Shown here: positions 1-11,690 of the stretch, piece by piece
Numbering within the stretch: position 1 is the first letter of the stretch
Layout: each line of letters begins with the position of its first letter
Assembly (NCBI GenBank): GCA_031772625.1
Contig: CM062820.1
Span: forward strand, 92,220,421-92,284,420
DNA length: 64,000 nucleotides
Direction of reading: 5' to 3'
From: Pinus tabuliformis
Lineage: Eukaryota; Streptophyta; Pinopsida; Pinales; Pinaceae
The notes under the pieces: model-generated
Seen by the model: the letters and a program-made list of their open reading frames with translations, nothing else
Told to the model about the DNA's origin: nothing
Database searches by the model: none
Translations under genes and position numbers: made by a program

Positions 1-400
1 GTTGTATTGGGAGTCCAATGGCTACAATCTTTAGGGACGATAGATTTTAGTTTTTAAGAACTTTTCTTGATTTTTTCTTAGAAGGAAAGGAAATTGAATT
101 AAGGTGTATCGTAGGGAAACTTGGGAAGATAATAAGCTCTAATGGCATGACAAAGCTTTTGAAGAAGGAATAACAAGCGGTAATTTCACAATTATGTTCA
201 CTATAGTTTCAAACATCTAAGTCATACATTTCTCCATATCTCCAAAGAGTCCTTAACAATCATTCCAAGGTATTTGAGACCCCCAAAGGTCTACCACTAT
301 TCATGATCATGATCGTGCTGTTCACTTGATTCCAGGAAGTGTTCCTCCAAACATTAGACCTTATAGATATCCCTATGCCCATAAGAGTGAAATTTAATGT

Positions 401-1190
401 ATGGTTGTAGAAATGCTAGAGGCATGTATAATTCAACCTAGCCAAAGTTATTTTTCTTCTCCAGTAGTATTAGTGCACAAGAAGGATGGATCATGGCATA
501 TGTGTCTATATTATAGAGAGCTCAACAAGCTCACTATTAAAGATAAGTTTCCCATTCCTGTCATTGATGAATTGTTGGATGAACTACATGGAGCAATTTA
601 CTTCACCAAATTGGATCTTAGTTCATGATACATCAAATCAAAATGAAGATAGAAGACATTCTAAGAAAAATATTTAGAACTCATGAAGGTCATTATGAAT
701 TTTTTTTCATGTCTTTTGGACTCACTGATGCACCTTCCACATTTCAAGGTTTGATGAATTCCACTTTCAGACCCTTCCTTAGAAAATTAGTGTTAGTATT
801 TTTTGATGGTATATTAATCTATAGCAAATCTTTGAAATACCATGTTCAACATGTTGACAGGGTGCTCAAACTATTGGAGATACAATTGTATGCAAATCTC
901 TCCAAATGTTTCTTTGGGGTATTAGAAGTGGAATATTTGGGTCATATTGTATCCCATGAGGGTGTTAAGGTAGACCCTAGCAAAATTAAATCCATCAAGG
1001 AATGGAAAATCCCCACAAACTTAAGGTGTCTTCGAGGATTTCTCAGTTTGACAAGGTATTATCGCAAGTTTGTTAAGAATTATGGGAAGATAACAACACC
1101 TTTAAGAATATTTCTGAAGAAAGATGCATTTTTTTGGACTTCGAAAGAAACTAAGGCCTTTGAACATCTTAAAAAGGAAATGTGTTGAGC
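401..1190 (+). pseudogene. Reverse transcriptase domain of the chromovirus (fossil)
   Basis: This stretch encodes recognisable Ty3/gypsy reverse transcriptase: the substrate-binding start ([11 protein letters not shown]), the segment ending in KLDL, the motif GLTDAPSTFQGLMN, and the active-site region FFDGILIYSK followed by YLGHIVSHEGVKVDP. The end of RT runs into the RNase H connection (FLSLTRYYRKFVKNYGK). It belongs to the fossil element at the left edge of the window and is not a host gene. The similarity is strong enough that the family call is secure although the copy is broken. Confidence 0.88.
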
Positions 1191-1686
1191 TCTGGTATTA
1201 GCTACATTAGACTTCACAAAAACCTTTATTGTGGAATGTGACGCCTCAATAAACAAGAATGGTGTTGTTTTCATGCAATAATGAAGACACGTTGCTTTTG
1301 AAATTTGTCCAATCAAGGAAAACTATTTACAAAAACTTATTTGTGAGAAGGAAATGTTGGTAATCCTACATGCACTGAAGAAATGGCGCCCTTACCTAAT
1401 GGGAAGACACTTCAAGGTGAAAACAGATCATGATAGTCTTAAATGCTTATTAGAACAAATATTATCTTCAGAAGAGCAACAAAAATGGGTCACAAAGATG
1501 TTGGGTTAGGACTTTGAAATCATCTACAAAAAAGGGATGCAAAAAATCATTGCAAATGCACTCTCAAGAAGGGATGAGGATGTGGAAGCATTGCTCTGTG
1601 CTATTTCTATTATCCAACTTGATTGGATAACTGAAGCAAGGGAAGAATGGAAGAATCATGAATAGGTATGGATACTCATTCAAAAG

Positions 1687-2202
1687 TTGCAGCAAGATCC
1701 CAATGCATCTGATTCATTTATTTGGAAAAATAATTCACTGTGGTATAAAGATCACTTATATCTATGTAAGAACTCCCAACTTAAACAAAAGTTTATTTTC
1801 AAATTACACACCTCTCCTATAGGAGTGTACTTAGAATTTTTAAAAACTTACCACAAGGTCAAGAAAGAATTTTTTTGGGATGGCCTTAATTATGATCTTC
1901 AAAATTTTGTGGAAGGATGTTTGGCTTTCCAAAAAAATAAAGTTGAGACAATTAAGACCCTGGGTTTTTTACATCCATTAGCCATTCCAAGTTAGCATTA
2001 GGAAGATGTCTCAATGGATTTTATCATAGGTTTACCCAAGTCTGAAGGAAAGAATTTCATCATGGTGGTAGTTGATAGACTTACCAAGTATGCACACTTG
2101 TGTGCACTATCTCATCCTTTCAAAGCCAGTACAGTCGCTATGGAATTTGCGGAAATAGTTCAAAAGATGCATGGAAACCCAAAGATTATTATAAGTGATA
2201 GA
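1687..2202 (+). pseudogene. Integrase N-terminal and core part of the chromovirus (fossil)
   Basis: The stretch shows the zinc-binding region and beginning of the catalytic core of a gypsy integrase: a histidine-bearing segment near HTSPIGVYLEF, a cysteine near EGCLAFQKNK, then SMDFIIGLPKSEGKN and VVVDRLTKYAH, ending at KIIISDR. The copia element begins directly after this. The remaining C-terminal part of the same polyprotein is recognised after that insertion, at about 6880. It is a fossil. Confidence 0.85.
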
Positions 2203-2647
2203 TGTAGGTTTTAACCCCGTACAGAAATTACCTGCATATGAATTCTAAAACAAAGAAAATAAACAATGCGAGAGCATAACACATAAAACACATATACACA
2301 GATATTTTCCCCTGGATCCTAAAACCGGGACTACCAGCTCGATTTTTCATTATTTTCCTTTCAATGTTACAATACATATATATACATGCCGAAGCATCCA
2401 ATACCATGGACTGAAAACCATCGCGCCCAAAACCATGTGCGAAAACCATGCACAAAACCATAGGTAGGTTTTTCCACCTAATATAGGGTCCCAAAAAAAT
2501 TCCCCGGGGTGCTGCCTCGAACCCCATAGAGGGGGGCTAACTGCCCCCCTCAAACCCCCTTGTTGCGCAATCGGTGCAACAAAGGGGGGCTCTGCCCCCC
2601 AGTTAATTGGGGGGTTAGACGTGGAAAGAATATAACACAACCCAACA
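2203..2647 (-). repeat. Copia LTR, 3' copy
   Basis: The repeat runs from TG at 2203 to CA at 2647 (445 bp). On the minus strand it follows a purine-rich tract (AAGTGGGAGAA) typical of the polypurine primer, then opens with TGTTGGGTTGTG. Its first 120 bp or so match the sequence from 6755. This match at both ends defines the element. Confidence 0.82.
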
Positions 2648-2945
2648 TTCTCCCACTTGTTGTTTTCTTTCCACAGGGGGCCATAGGAGAGCTTAGTCAT
2701 TTATGTAGCCCTGCAACACCCATTGTTTCTCTACACCAAGAGAACTTCTCAAAGCTCACAGATTTTGTCAATGCATTTGCAGTGTTCTTCAAAGTGTCCA
2801 CCTTTCCCAGCAATACCTTTTTATCTTCTATCATATCCCTCACAAAGTGATACTGAACATTAATGTGCTTTGTCTTTGAATGATAAGCAGGGTTCTTTGC
2901 CAAGAAAATTTCACTTTGGTTGTCACAGTCTATCCTTATAGCTCC

Positions 2946-4262
2946 CTATACTAGATCCATACTTGAACACAATCTTTGCAACCAAACTGCTTCCTTGCTT
3001 GCATGAGTGGCTGCCATGTATTGTGCCTCTGTAGTTGATAGTGCCACTACAGATTGTTTCTTACTCATCCAACTGACTGCACCTCTAAATAGGTTAAACA
3101 CATACCCACTTGTAGATCTTCTCTGATCCAGATCTCCAGCCCAGTCTGCATCAACAAAGCCATGAATATCTAACACTCTATCCAATCTTGGTCTTCCTTG
3201 GTAGCACAAACCATAATCACTAGTGCCATGTAAATACCTGAAAACCCGCTTCACTGCTATCCAGTGCTCCTTCCCTCATTTTGATATAAACCTACTCAAT
3301 ACTCCCACTACATGTGCAATGTTTGGTCTAGTATAAACCATCGCATACATCAGGCTACCGACTGCACTTGCATATGGAACACGAGACATGTCCTCTTCAT
3401 CTTCTTGTGTCTTGGGACACTGTTCAGTAGATAACTTTACACCTACAGGAATAGGATCCTTCACCGGTTTACTAACCTGCATATTAAATCTTTGCAATAT
3501 TATCTCGACATACTTCCTCGGGTTTAACTAGAGCTTCCTCTTTTCCCAATCTCTTTTAATTTCCATGCCCAAAATATAGTTTGCAGCACCAAGATCTTTC
3601 ATGTCGAATTTGGAGGACAATTGGGTCTTCAAATCCTAGATAATTTCTTTGTCATTTCCAACCAGCAACATATCATCCACATACAAGACCAGATAAATAA
3701 CATGGTCACCAATTAATTTAAAATACACACAGTGATCTTCTTTGCTTCTGGTGAAGCCAAGTCCCCTTATAAATGTATCAAATTTCTGATACCACATCCT
3801 TGGTGACCATTTTAACCCATACAAAGACTTTTTTTACTTGCATACCAGTTCTTTCTTACCCTTCACTGCAAAGCCTTCAGGTTGCTTCATGTAGATCTCC
3901 TCTTCCAGATCCCCATGAAGAAATGTTGTCATCACATCCATCTATTCTACCTCATAATCAAAAGCAACAACAACAGATAAAAGTAATCTAATAGAAGCTA
4001 CCTTGGCAACAGGAGGAAAAATATCACCAAAATCAATTCTCGGCACCTAGGAATAACCTTTTGCTACCAATCGAGCTTTGTATTTCTCCACCTTTCCTTC
4101 TACAATTGTCTTCTTCTTGAACACCCATTTGTTGCCAATGGGTTTCCTTCTAGCCGGCAACTCCACTAGATCCCAAGCCTCATTTTTGTGCAAAGATGCC
4201 ATTTCATCAACAATGGCCTCTTTCCAGAGTTTGCCATCCTCTGAATCTACTAGTTCCTTCAC
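2946..4262 (-). pseudogene. Copia RT and RNase H (fossil)
   Basis: The RT begins near 4262 with the family blocks EAWDLVELP, IGNKWVFKKK and YKARLVAKGYS, continues with MYGLKWSPRMWYQKFD and LYVDDMLLVG near 3640-3824, and RNase H lies at 3254-2946 (MKRVFRYLHGTSDYGL, DADWAGDLDQRRSTSGYVF, ALSTTEAQYMAA). These are textbook Ty1/copia motifs. The coding region is a fossil. Confidence 0.88.
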
Positions 4263-5303
4263 AGTTTTGGGATCATCATCAGTAATAGATAAAACAAATT
4301 TGAACAGAACGCAGATGGACTATACCTTTCTCGCTGTCTTCTTTCTTGAATTGATCTTCTCACAATCGGAGTTTGTGGCTCTTCATCTTCTGATTCCTCT
4401 TATGCTGTAGAGTCTGATTCTTCCTCCTTAAGCTCAAAATCTATCTTCTCAGGTTCCTTTGGTTGGACTTCATGTTTAATAACGTCTTTCACCTCTTGGA
4501 ACACCACATATCAGTTGTACACAACCCTCCTTGTTACTGGGTTCCAACGTTTATAACCCTTTAAACCATCCTTATACCCAATAAAGATGCACTTTTCAGA
4601 TTTACTATCTAACTTTGTTCTTTTCTCCTTTGGAACATGTACATATGCATCACATCCAAATACCCTTAGGTGTGAAAGAGAGGGTTTCTTACCAGTCTAT
4701 ACCTCTTGTGGAGTCTTATCCTCCAACGCTGATGAAGGTGATCTGTTGACTAGGTAACGTGCAGTCTCCACTGCCTCTGCCCATAATTCTTGTACTAACT
4801 CAGTACCACTGAGCATGCTTCTTTCCCTTTCCATCAACATCTTGTACATTATTTATGCAACTCCATTTTTCTCACGTGTGTATGAAGTAGTCTTCTACCT
4901 TGCTATACCACACTTCTTACAGGAATTCTTCAAATTCCTTCTTGTAAAACTCTCCACCATTATCTGTCCTCAACACATTTATCTTCTTCTCTGTCTGGTT
5001 TTCCACCAGAGCCTTAAATTCTTTAAACTTGTCAAAGACTTCAGATTTATTCTTAAGGAAATATTTCCATGTATTCCTTGAGAAGTCATCTATAAATTAT
5101 ACATAGTATACAGATTTACCTAGTGATGGAACCATCATAGGTCCAAACACATCATTGTTCACAAGCTCTAATATTTGTTTCACCCTCTTACCACCAGAGG
5201 GAAAACTCACCCGATTCTACTTCCCATATACACAATTTTCACAAAAATCAAAATCCAGAGAGCTATTAGTCATACCTTCTACCATACCTTTACCATTAAG
5301 TAT

Positions 5304-6632
5304 TCAAAGGCCCTTCTCTCCAATATGTCCAAGCCTTTGATGCCATAGCATGGTATTTTCTTCATAGACCACTAGATTTTTTGCTCCACTTTCAAGAACC
5401 ACAGAATTGTTGCACCCATCAACAACAGTGCTACCTTGCAGCTTGTACAGAGTTCCAATCCAAACTCCGTGCATCAATACCAGTGCTCCCCGAACCATCT
5501 TGCAGGTATCCTTCTCAAACACTGTTTTTACACTAGCATCATTCAACTTGCTTACAGAAATAAGATTTCTAGCCAATGCAGGAATATACAGAACACCCAT
5601 AAGTGTTCTAATCCTTCTAGCTTGAAATTCAACTTAACTTAAATTCTGCAACCAACGATTTTAGCCTTCCTGTCATCCCCCAAGAAGACATCACCACCGT
5701 CATATTTCTCATACTCGCAGAACCACTCTCTATGGGGAGTGAAGTGAAAGGATGCACTTGAGTCAATCAACCATGCCTCATGATCTACATGTGTACGTGA
5801 AGAAGCCAAGTACACATCCCCACCTTCATCTGAGGTGGTTTTTGCCTCTGCAGAAGGAGCATCATCAGATCCCTTTCCTTTGTTAGGAGCTTTAGATTTA
5901 TAGTCCCTTTTGTAATGCCCTTCCTTTCTACATTTCCAGCACATCTTTACAGGTTTTCCTAGAGATTTAGATCTCCCTCTAGATTTAGATCTCCCACTCA
6001 ATGACTTATTTTTATTTTCTGTTCTGGGACCTTCCTTGTACAGACAAGGCATCACCATTTTGGCTCTCCATATTTTTTCGTCTCATCTCCTCTGTCAATA
6101 AGGATAAGACTATTTCATCAAACTACAAGGCAGTTGCATTGCTACCTATTGCAATAACCACGATATCCCATGAATATGGTAGACAACACAATAAATTGAT
6201 GCACTTATCTTCATCTGAAATTATAATATCAACAGATAATAGCTGACTTACCACAATATTAAATGCGTTCAGATGCTCTGTCACCAAGTCTCCATCTTTC
6301 ATCCTTAGGTTATACAGCTTTTTCCGTAGGAATAGTTTATTCACCATAGAATTAGATTGGTACAAAGTCCCTAACTTGTCCCATAAAGCCTTAGTCGTAG
6401 CTTCCCCTGATACATTCAACTATATTGAATCTGAGACACACAATCATATTTTGCTCTTTGTCTTCTGATCAAATTTCTTCCATTCTTCATCGAACACTCC
6501 CGTTGGTTTAGTACCCGGATCTACCACGATCCACTGATCTTTATCTACCAACAGATCCTCCATCTTGAGTTTCCATAGCTCAAAACTTTGGCCATTAAAT
6601 TTCTCGATCTCTATCTTTCCACTGCTCGCCAT
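5304..6632 (-). pseudogene. Copia gag, zinc knuckle and pre-integrase region (fossil)
   Basis: The start at 6632 reads MASSGKIEIEKFNGQSFELW, a standard copia gag opening. The UBN2-type gag core follows at 6419-6123. A CCHC zinc knuckle (CWKCRKEGHYKRDY) lies near 5940, an acidic stretch and protease region follow, and the GAG-pre-integrase block WHQRLGHIGEKG ends near 5304. It is a fossil. Confidence 0.85.
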
Positions 6633-6741
6633 CTTCTTTCACCACCAGAATCGATCCCACAGATCTCACATTGAGCAGGGTCTACCACAGGCCCGAGTGA
6701 AACCCCTCGGCAACAAAGGCGTCCCCTTGAAGCCAAAACAA

Positions 6742-6754
6742 CTCTGATACCAAA
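6742..6754 (-). promoter_or_regulatory. Copia primer-binding site (initiator Met tRNA type)
   Basis: On the minus strand the sequence next to the LTR reads TTTGGTATCAGAGTT, close to the TGGTATCAGAGC complement of plant initiator methionine tRNA that primes most plant LTR elements. Confidence 0.75.
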
Positions 6755-6875
6755 TGCAGGTTTTAACCCCGTACAGAAATTACCTGCATATGAATTCTAA
6801 AACACAGAAAATAAACAATGCAAGAGCATAACACATCAAACATATATACATAGAGATTTTTCCCTGCATCCCAAA
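6755..6875 (-). repeat. Copia LTR, 5' copy, seen in part
   Basis: About 120 bp match the start of the repeat at 2203. It adjoins a primer-binding site. Only part of the LTR is recognisable here before chromovirus integrase sequence resumes. Confidence 0.75.
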
Positions 6876-6879
6876 AAGA

Positions 6880-7501
6880 TGACCACATTTATGGCACTTT
6901 ATGGATATCATCATTGTCCATCACATCATCTTTAAGAGACAATTCTAAGATTCAACCAGTGGAAGATCACATTGAGCATCAACAACAAGTTCTCCAACTC
7001 TTAAAGGATAAAATCGAATGAAACAACATGCATATCAACATCGTAGTGAAAGAAGTTTTTATGTGGGTGATTATGTATTTTTATGAGTACAACCATACAA
7101 ACAAATGTCCCTAAAGCAAGCTAAGATGGATAATAAATTATCACCCAAGTACTATGGCCCTTACATGGTGTTGCAAAAGATTGGTACTGTGGCATACAAA
7201 TCTGAGTTTCTTGCGTCTTGATGAGTACACCCACTTTTCCATGTTTCGTCCTTAAAGAAGGTTATAGGTGACAAGATCCTAGTTCAAACTATATTTCTAG
7301 AACTTCATGAGGAAAGAAAAGTCATATTGGATCCTAAAGCAATCACCGAAACAAAAATCCGGTAGCTGCAGAAAAGATCAATTTCAGAGTATCTCATTAG
7401 GTGGAAGAACTTACCTGCTGAAGACTCCACATGGGAGGATAAGTATTTTATTGAGAACTACTCAAGCATTGAGGACAACACTTTTTTGAAGGAGAGGGAC
7501 A
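6880..7501 (+). pseudogene. Integrase C-terminus and chromodomain of the chromovirus (fossil)
   Basis: After the copia element, translation in the plus direction recovers gypsy integrase C-terminal blocks (a YGYH segment, then a stretch rich in basic residues, SPKYYGPYMVLQKIG near 7150) and a chromodomain near 7375-7470 (ISEYLIRWKNLPAEDSTWED). A purine-rich GAAGGAGAGGGAC precedes the LTR and is a likely polypurine tract. It continues the element that starts at position 1. Confidence 0.82.
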
Positions 7502-7830
7502 TGTTAGGTCCCTATAATACTAGTGTAGTGCCCATATCGTTATTGTTATGCCCCATAGAATCCCACTATTTTTATTGTTGTTCCCTTACATTATTATTGT
7601 TATGTAGGCCCTAATTATATTATGATCCCTTAGACTCCTATATATACCAAGGAGATCTTGTCATTTGAATCATCCAAAAATTATTCACTTAAATGATGTA
7701 AAAGGAGGTGGACCCCTTAAAGAGGCTTATTTTCAAGTCATTGATCTATCTTATCTTCTATTTTTTTATTTGGTTACATAATAAAACTCATGAACTTATT
7801 TACAAATTCAACTTAGTGGATTGTCCCAGC
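7502..7830 (+). repeat. Probable 3' LTR of the chromovirus
   Basis: It starts with TGTTAGGTCCC just after a polypurine-like tract and carries a TATA-like TATATATA at 7639-7646. The right edge is not sharp. It is placed where gag sequence of another element begins on the minus strand. No second copy is in the window, so the boundaries rest on context only. Confidence 0.5.
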
Positions 7831-8006
7831 CTTAACTCATGGATTGTCGGGCCTTCTCATCAAAATATATTTATGATAAGTATTTCTTTTTAAATTCCTT
7901 TCTAAAGAGTTTCCATGTTATATTTTTGCTCTTGATCCTCTTTATGGCTTTATTTTCCTCCCACCATAAGGTTGTTTTACCAGATAGCTATACGTAGCCA
8001 GTCTGG

Positions 8007-9223
8007 CAAGGATAATTTTAGGGGCGAATGTTCGCCCTTTGGCGAAATTAAGGGGTTTTAAATTTTTAGTGGGCGAATATTTTGTATCATAGTACATTTT
8101 TACAAATCACCTCAAATAGCCCACCTTATTTTAAGGGAGAGGGTAAAAAAGGTAAATTTAGCCCTTGAAATTAGGACTTACAACCTTCCATTCGCCCATT
8201 TTCAAGAATAGGTTTTATTTAAGTGAATCCATTCGCCCATTTTCAAGAATAGGTTTTATTTAAGTGAATCCTATGGGCCAAATACCATATTTATAAAAGA
8301 GGTGTGGTAAATTAATAAAAATATAAATAAATGAGAGGTATGGTAAATAAATATAACATTTTTTATATTTACTCCATAAGTCACCTTATATACATGTAAG
8401 GGTGTAAACAAATAAAAATATAAGTAAAGTGGAGGTATGGTAAATAAATAAAACGTCTTTTTATACTTACTCAAAAGGCATGGTAAATAAATAAAAATAT
8501 AAATAAACTAGACGTATAGTAAATAAATAAAACCTCTTTTTGTATTTAGTCCATAACCCTCGTTCTATTTATGAAGGCTCAAGAAAGATGTTTTATTTAA
8601 GTGAATCCTACGGGCCAAATACCATATTTGTAAAAGAGGTATGGTAAATTAATAAAAATATAAATAAACGAGAGGTATGGTAAACAAATAAAACATTTTT
8701 TTTATATTTACTCCATAAGTCACCTTATATTTACGAACACTCAAAAAATGGGTTATATTTAGGTGAAACCTACGGCCAAAATACTATGGGACAAATACCA
8801 TGGACTAGATTGTTATTAATACCATGCAAAAAACCATTATTAACCCTAATATTAGAATTAATAAAAATAAAAATGGCACATGGTATTGACCCATGGTATT
8901 CACCAAAATGGCACATGGTATTGACCCATGGTATTCACCTGGAATGTAGCCTATTTAAATGGGGGAATTAAATCGGCATGTAGCCTATGCTAAGATTCAC
9001 TAGGACTTTACAAAGTTTAATTATTTAGTGAAAGACTCGCCAAGATCTTACAAGATTTTATAATTGAGTAAAATATTCGCCATGCCTGGTGAGAGATTCG
9101 CCAAAAAATTATATATACATATTATATTATTGATAAAATCGCCTTCCATTTTTCCTATATACCATGGAGATCGCCCATTTATTATATTTATAAATTTAGG
9201 GGGGGTTCTTAAAATTTTCCCTG
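8007..9223. mobile_element. Non-autonomous hAT-like DNA transposon
   Basis: The element is bounded by an 8-bp direct repeat CAGTCTGG (7999-8006 and 9224-9231). Its ends are imperfect inverted repeats: CAAGGATAATTTTA at the left and, read from the other strand, CAGGGAAAATTTTA at the right, matching at 12 of 14 bases. An 8-bp duplication and CARGG ends are typical of the hAT superfamily. The 1217-bp interior is AT-rich, has no transposase, and holds internal duplications: a 41-bp tandem repeat (8188-8269), a roughly 337-bp spaced repeat (about 8272 and 8609), and a 33-bp tandem repeat near 8877-8940. It lies in a gypsy gag remnant. Autonomous partners are not in the window. Confidence 0.78.
8188..8735. 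repeat. Direct repeats inside the hAT-like element
   Basis: A 41-bp unit beginning CCATTCGCCCATTTTC is present twice in tandem from 8188. A longer block beginning GGGCCAAATACCATATTT occurs at 8275 and again at 8612, about 337 bp apart, with few differences over about 120 bp. The repeated TATGGTAAATAAATAAAA phrase between them suggests further internal expansion. Confidence 0.75.
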
Positions 9224-9893
9224 CAGTCTGGCCTTCAAGTTGCTATGATAGTTGTGGACCTCAAACTACTTTGACATATTTAGAAGCCATGCTTATGCTC
9301 CTTCTTTCAATTCTCCATCAAAATTTGGAGGTAAAATATTTTTGAATTCTCCTTGAAACTAAGATGCGTTTTGTTTTTTTTTGCACATAGAAGTATTATT
9401 ATCATAATTCTATTATTTCCCTTCATTAAACTCATGGGTCTTACTTTCACTAGAAGCTAAAGAATCAGTTGATCAGTAGATTCACTTATAGATCTCTTCG
9501 TATGAGTTTATCATGTTTTCCTATTACATCTATTCTCTTTCAGCTTCCTTAGTAAGTAGTCATTAATCTCCTCTTGCTCATCCTTATCTTTGGACAATTT
9601 TTCTTGATTGGCCTTTATACTATCTAAATATACTTTCAAGCCACGCATTACTTGTAGGATTTCAAATTCCTAATTTTATGTATCAATGATTCCTCCACCC
9701 ATCATTCCAATTTTAGTATTAGGCTCTTCACCTCCATTAGGTGACCCTATAGAGGTTTGTCCATTGTTATCTTCAGCCATTCTTCATACTTTCCTAGCAG
9801 TTTCTTCATGATATGGTTAACAAACAGAAAATAATTAAATCAGTTTAAGACCCATAAGAAGCGCAATGTTGTAACCTACAATTCGGATACCAC

Positions 9894-10450
9894 TTATAAT
9901 GAACCTCCTATAATACATATAAATTTGTTCTAAATAACTAACTATTTAGAATAAGTATTTTACTTCCATTACTCTCTTCATCTGCGATAACCATACCTTA
10001 ACAATCATATGATTACACATTTACAATGATTAGATGTAAAAAATTCACATCATAAGATCTTTTCCTCTAATATCCCATTTTTGTTTTGAATATTTCACTC
10101 ACCTTCCTAATTGGTACCTCAAGGCCAATATACAATAGTAACTTTGTTTAATGTATTTAATATATCACACCATGGAATCCTTCTTCCCTATAAAATTGGT
10201 CTAATTACTTTACTCATAGATCCACAATGTTTTGTTCCACATACATTCTGCATCTAATATAATTTTATATCATTATATTTTCTGGATACTCTCACGTTTC
10301 CTTTTCCATTTATCTTTCATATGTGAATATTAAAATTTAACCATAACTTCTAGCACTCTAGAATTTCCAATAGTATTGGATGCTATAATTTCTAAGTCTA
10401 TTGATCATTCATTAATACATATTTCATTTGTTAAATACTTATTATGCCTT
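9894..10450 (-). repeat. Possible 5' LTR of the minus-strand gypsy remnant
   Basis: This stretch lies immediately upstream (minus strand) of the primer-site-like motif at 9881-9892 and is AT-rich without coding potential. Position alone suggests an LTR. No partner copy is in the window, so family and right edge are uncertain. Confidence 0.35.
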
Positions 10451-10452
10451 AT

Positions 10453-10485
10453 TAGTCCCTGCCATCTGGCATCCGGCAGGGACTA
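10453..10485. repeat. Perfect 11-bp inverted repeat (hairpin)
   Basis: TAGTCCCTGCC at 10453-10463 is followed after 11 bases by its exact reverse complement GGCAGGGACTA at 10475-10485. The right arm recurs exactly at 16228-16238. The pair could be a fold-back end or a transposon terminus. No target duplication was found. Confidence 0.6.
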
Positions 10486-10489
10486 TAGT

Positions 10490-11690
10490 AATCGTTAGGC
10501 GCGGACTTAGCATTAGTTTACCGGTTCCCTGCCACTTTTAAACCAAAGTTCTTACGGTCATGTAATTTTACTATTCTAATAAACCAAAGTTCATGCTTTC
10601 ACCATCTTATTTGGCCTCAAATCGAGGCATACAGCTCAAAACTTAGGAAAAAGATCGGAGGAGTACAGGTAATTACAACAAGTTGTTCACTCGTGCATGA
10701 AGTAATGCTATGTTTGCACTAGCATTAATTTTCTAGCGTTTAATGTTAGAGATTAATACCACTGCTATAATACAATAGCATATGTACCCTGCTATAGCAC
10801 GCTGTATGCTTGCCACCTCATGTAGCACCGTACACCTGCAAGCTCATGCGCCACCGTTACATGTACGCCTGCCACCACATCTATGCTTTTTGTGGGCATG
10901 TAACAGGTATTTTGCTCATTGTGCCTTCTAGTATTGCGTTGCTCACCATTTTCTTATTCTGGCTGTCCTTTCTGCTGAAGTTGGTCGTAAGCTCATTCCA
11001 TCTATGCTTGTAACCTTGTTTTGTATGATGTTTGTTATTCTGGCTGATTTTCGCTTAGAGCTCTCTGAGCTCGCTCGGTTAAGGTTCGACGAAAACGCTA
11101 CAGTTTCTCTGTTTAGGTGATGAACCTTCTGGTTTTTAGGTTGCGTATTTTCGCCACACCACCATTTTGTGCATCTGCAGGTTATTTAACTTTCCTCACT
11201 CTCCAGGCAACGATCGTTGCAGGCACATCTCTCCTATTTTGTGGCAGGTTACCTACCAGAACTCAGTCAATATCCAAGCTCAGGTAATTCTCGTCCACGT
11301 TCTTTTTTGGTGTTATATTCGCAACACTCTGCATTCTTTTTTGGTTCTTTATCATGATCATGCGGCCCTTATGGCATATGAATTTCAGACAGTTAATTTG
11401 CTAAGGATACACGATATATTTTGTACTTAGCTGACCTGAGGCAATTTCGCAGACTTTAATGCCATGAATTGCCTTTTGCTAGTGCTTATGCTGCCACCGT
11501 TGTGGCTCTTTTTTTTGTAAAAAAAGCCCTGTTTGTGCATACATGAGCTTACTATTGAAAATAAATAAATAAAAGCAGACAAAAGACTACGGTGATCTAT
11601 TACGCATTTGCTATGACCAAGCAGGGCGCCATGGCAGCCATTACTTACATGACTTGCGCAGGTTCTTTCTTAAAATCCCTATTATCCTTA
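10490..11690. other. Non-coding stretch beside the GNAT exon array
   Basis: No convincing coding exon is seen on either strand. It would be intron or downstream sequence of the minus-strand GNAT gene. The expected next exon, encoding the acetyl-CoA loop of the GNAT fold, was looked for on the minus strand and not recognised. Confidence 0.5.

Larger units (their letters stand above)
2203..6875 (-). mobile_element. Ty1/copia element (Tork-like?) nested in the chromovirus
   Basis: This is a reverse-oriented Ty1/copia retrotransposon. Its 3' LTR (2203-2647) and part of the 5' LTR (from 6755) share the opening TG(T/C)AGGTTTTAACCCCGTAC. Reading leftward from the primer site the order is gag (6632 to about 6050), zinc knuckle (about 5940), protease, GAG-pre-integrase (WHQRLGHIGEKG near 5310), integrase (about 5300-4450), RT (about 4260-3500) and RNase H (about 3254-2946). 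Integrase before RT is the hallmark of Ty1/copia. It is broken, with many breaks, and moderately old. Tork clade is an inference from gag style. It sits within the integrase region of the chromovirus. Confidence 0.9.
1..7830 (+). mobile_element. Ty3/gypsy chromovirus, 3' part, split by a copia element
   Basis: This is a fossil Ty3/gypsy retrotransposon entering from the left edge, so its 5' LTR and gag lie outside the window. In order one sees the end of the protease region (about 1-400), reverse transcriptase (about 400-1190), RNase H (about 1190-1600), integrase (about 1690-2202), then beyond the inserted copia element the integrase C-terminal part (about 6880-7370) and a chromodomain (about 7375-7500), followed by a 3' LTR. 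The RT block has the pattern of family [24 protein letters not shown] and the LGHIVSHEG region. The integrase has the DFI-GLPKSEGKN block. It is clearly broken, with many breaks, and looks old. The chromodomain places it among chromoviruses. The clade below that level is not assigned. Confidence 0.9.
7830..9893 (-). mobile_element. Ty3/gypsy gag and leader remnant, split by a hAT-like element
   Basis: On the minus strand a gag-like frame opens near 9780 (MAEDNNGQTSIGSPNGGEE), with a charged, helix-prone segment, and continues near 9340 with PPNFDGELKEG. On the far side of the DNA transposon it reads TLWWEENK and WKLFRKEFKKKYL, the Retrotrans_gag signature, ending near 7830. A primer-binding-site-like TGGTATCCGAAT lies at 9892-9881. 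Only gag and leader are visible. The pol region is absent here. It is a fossil with several breaks. Confidence 0.72.
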
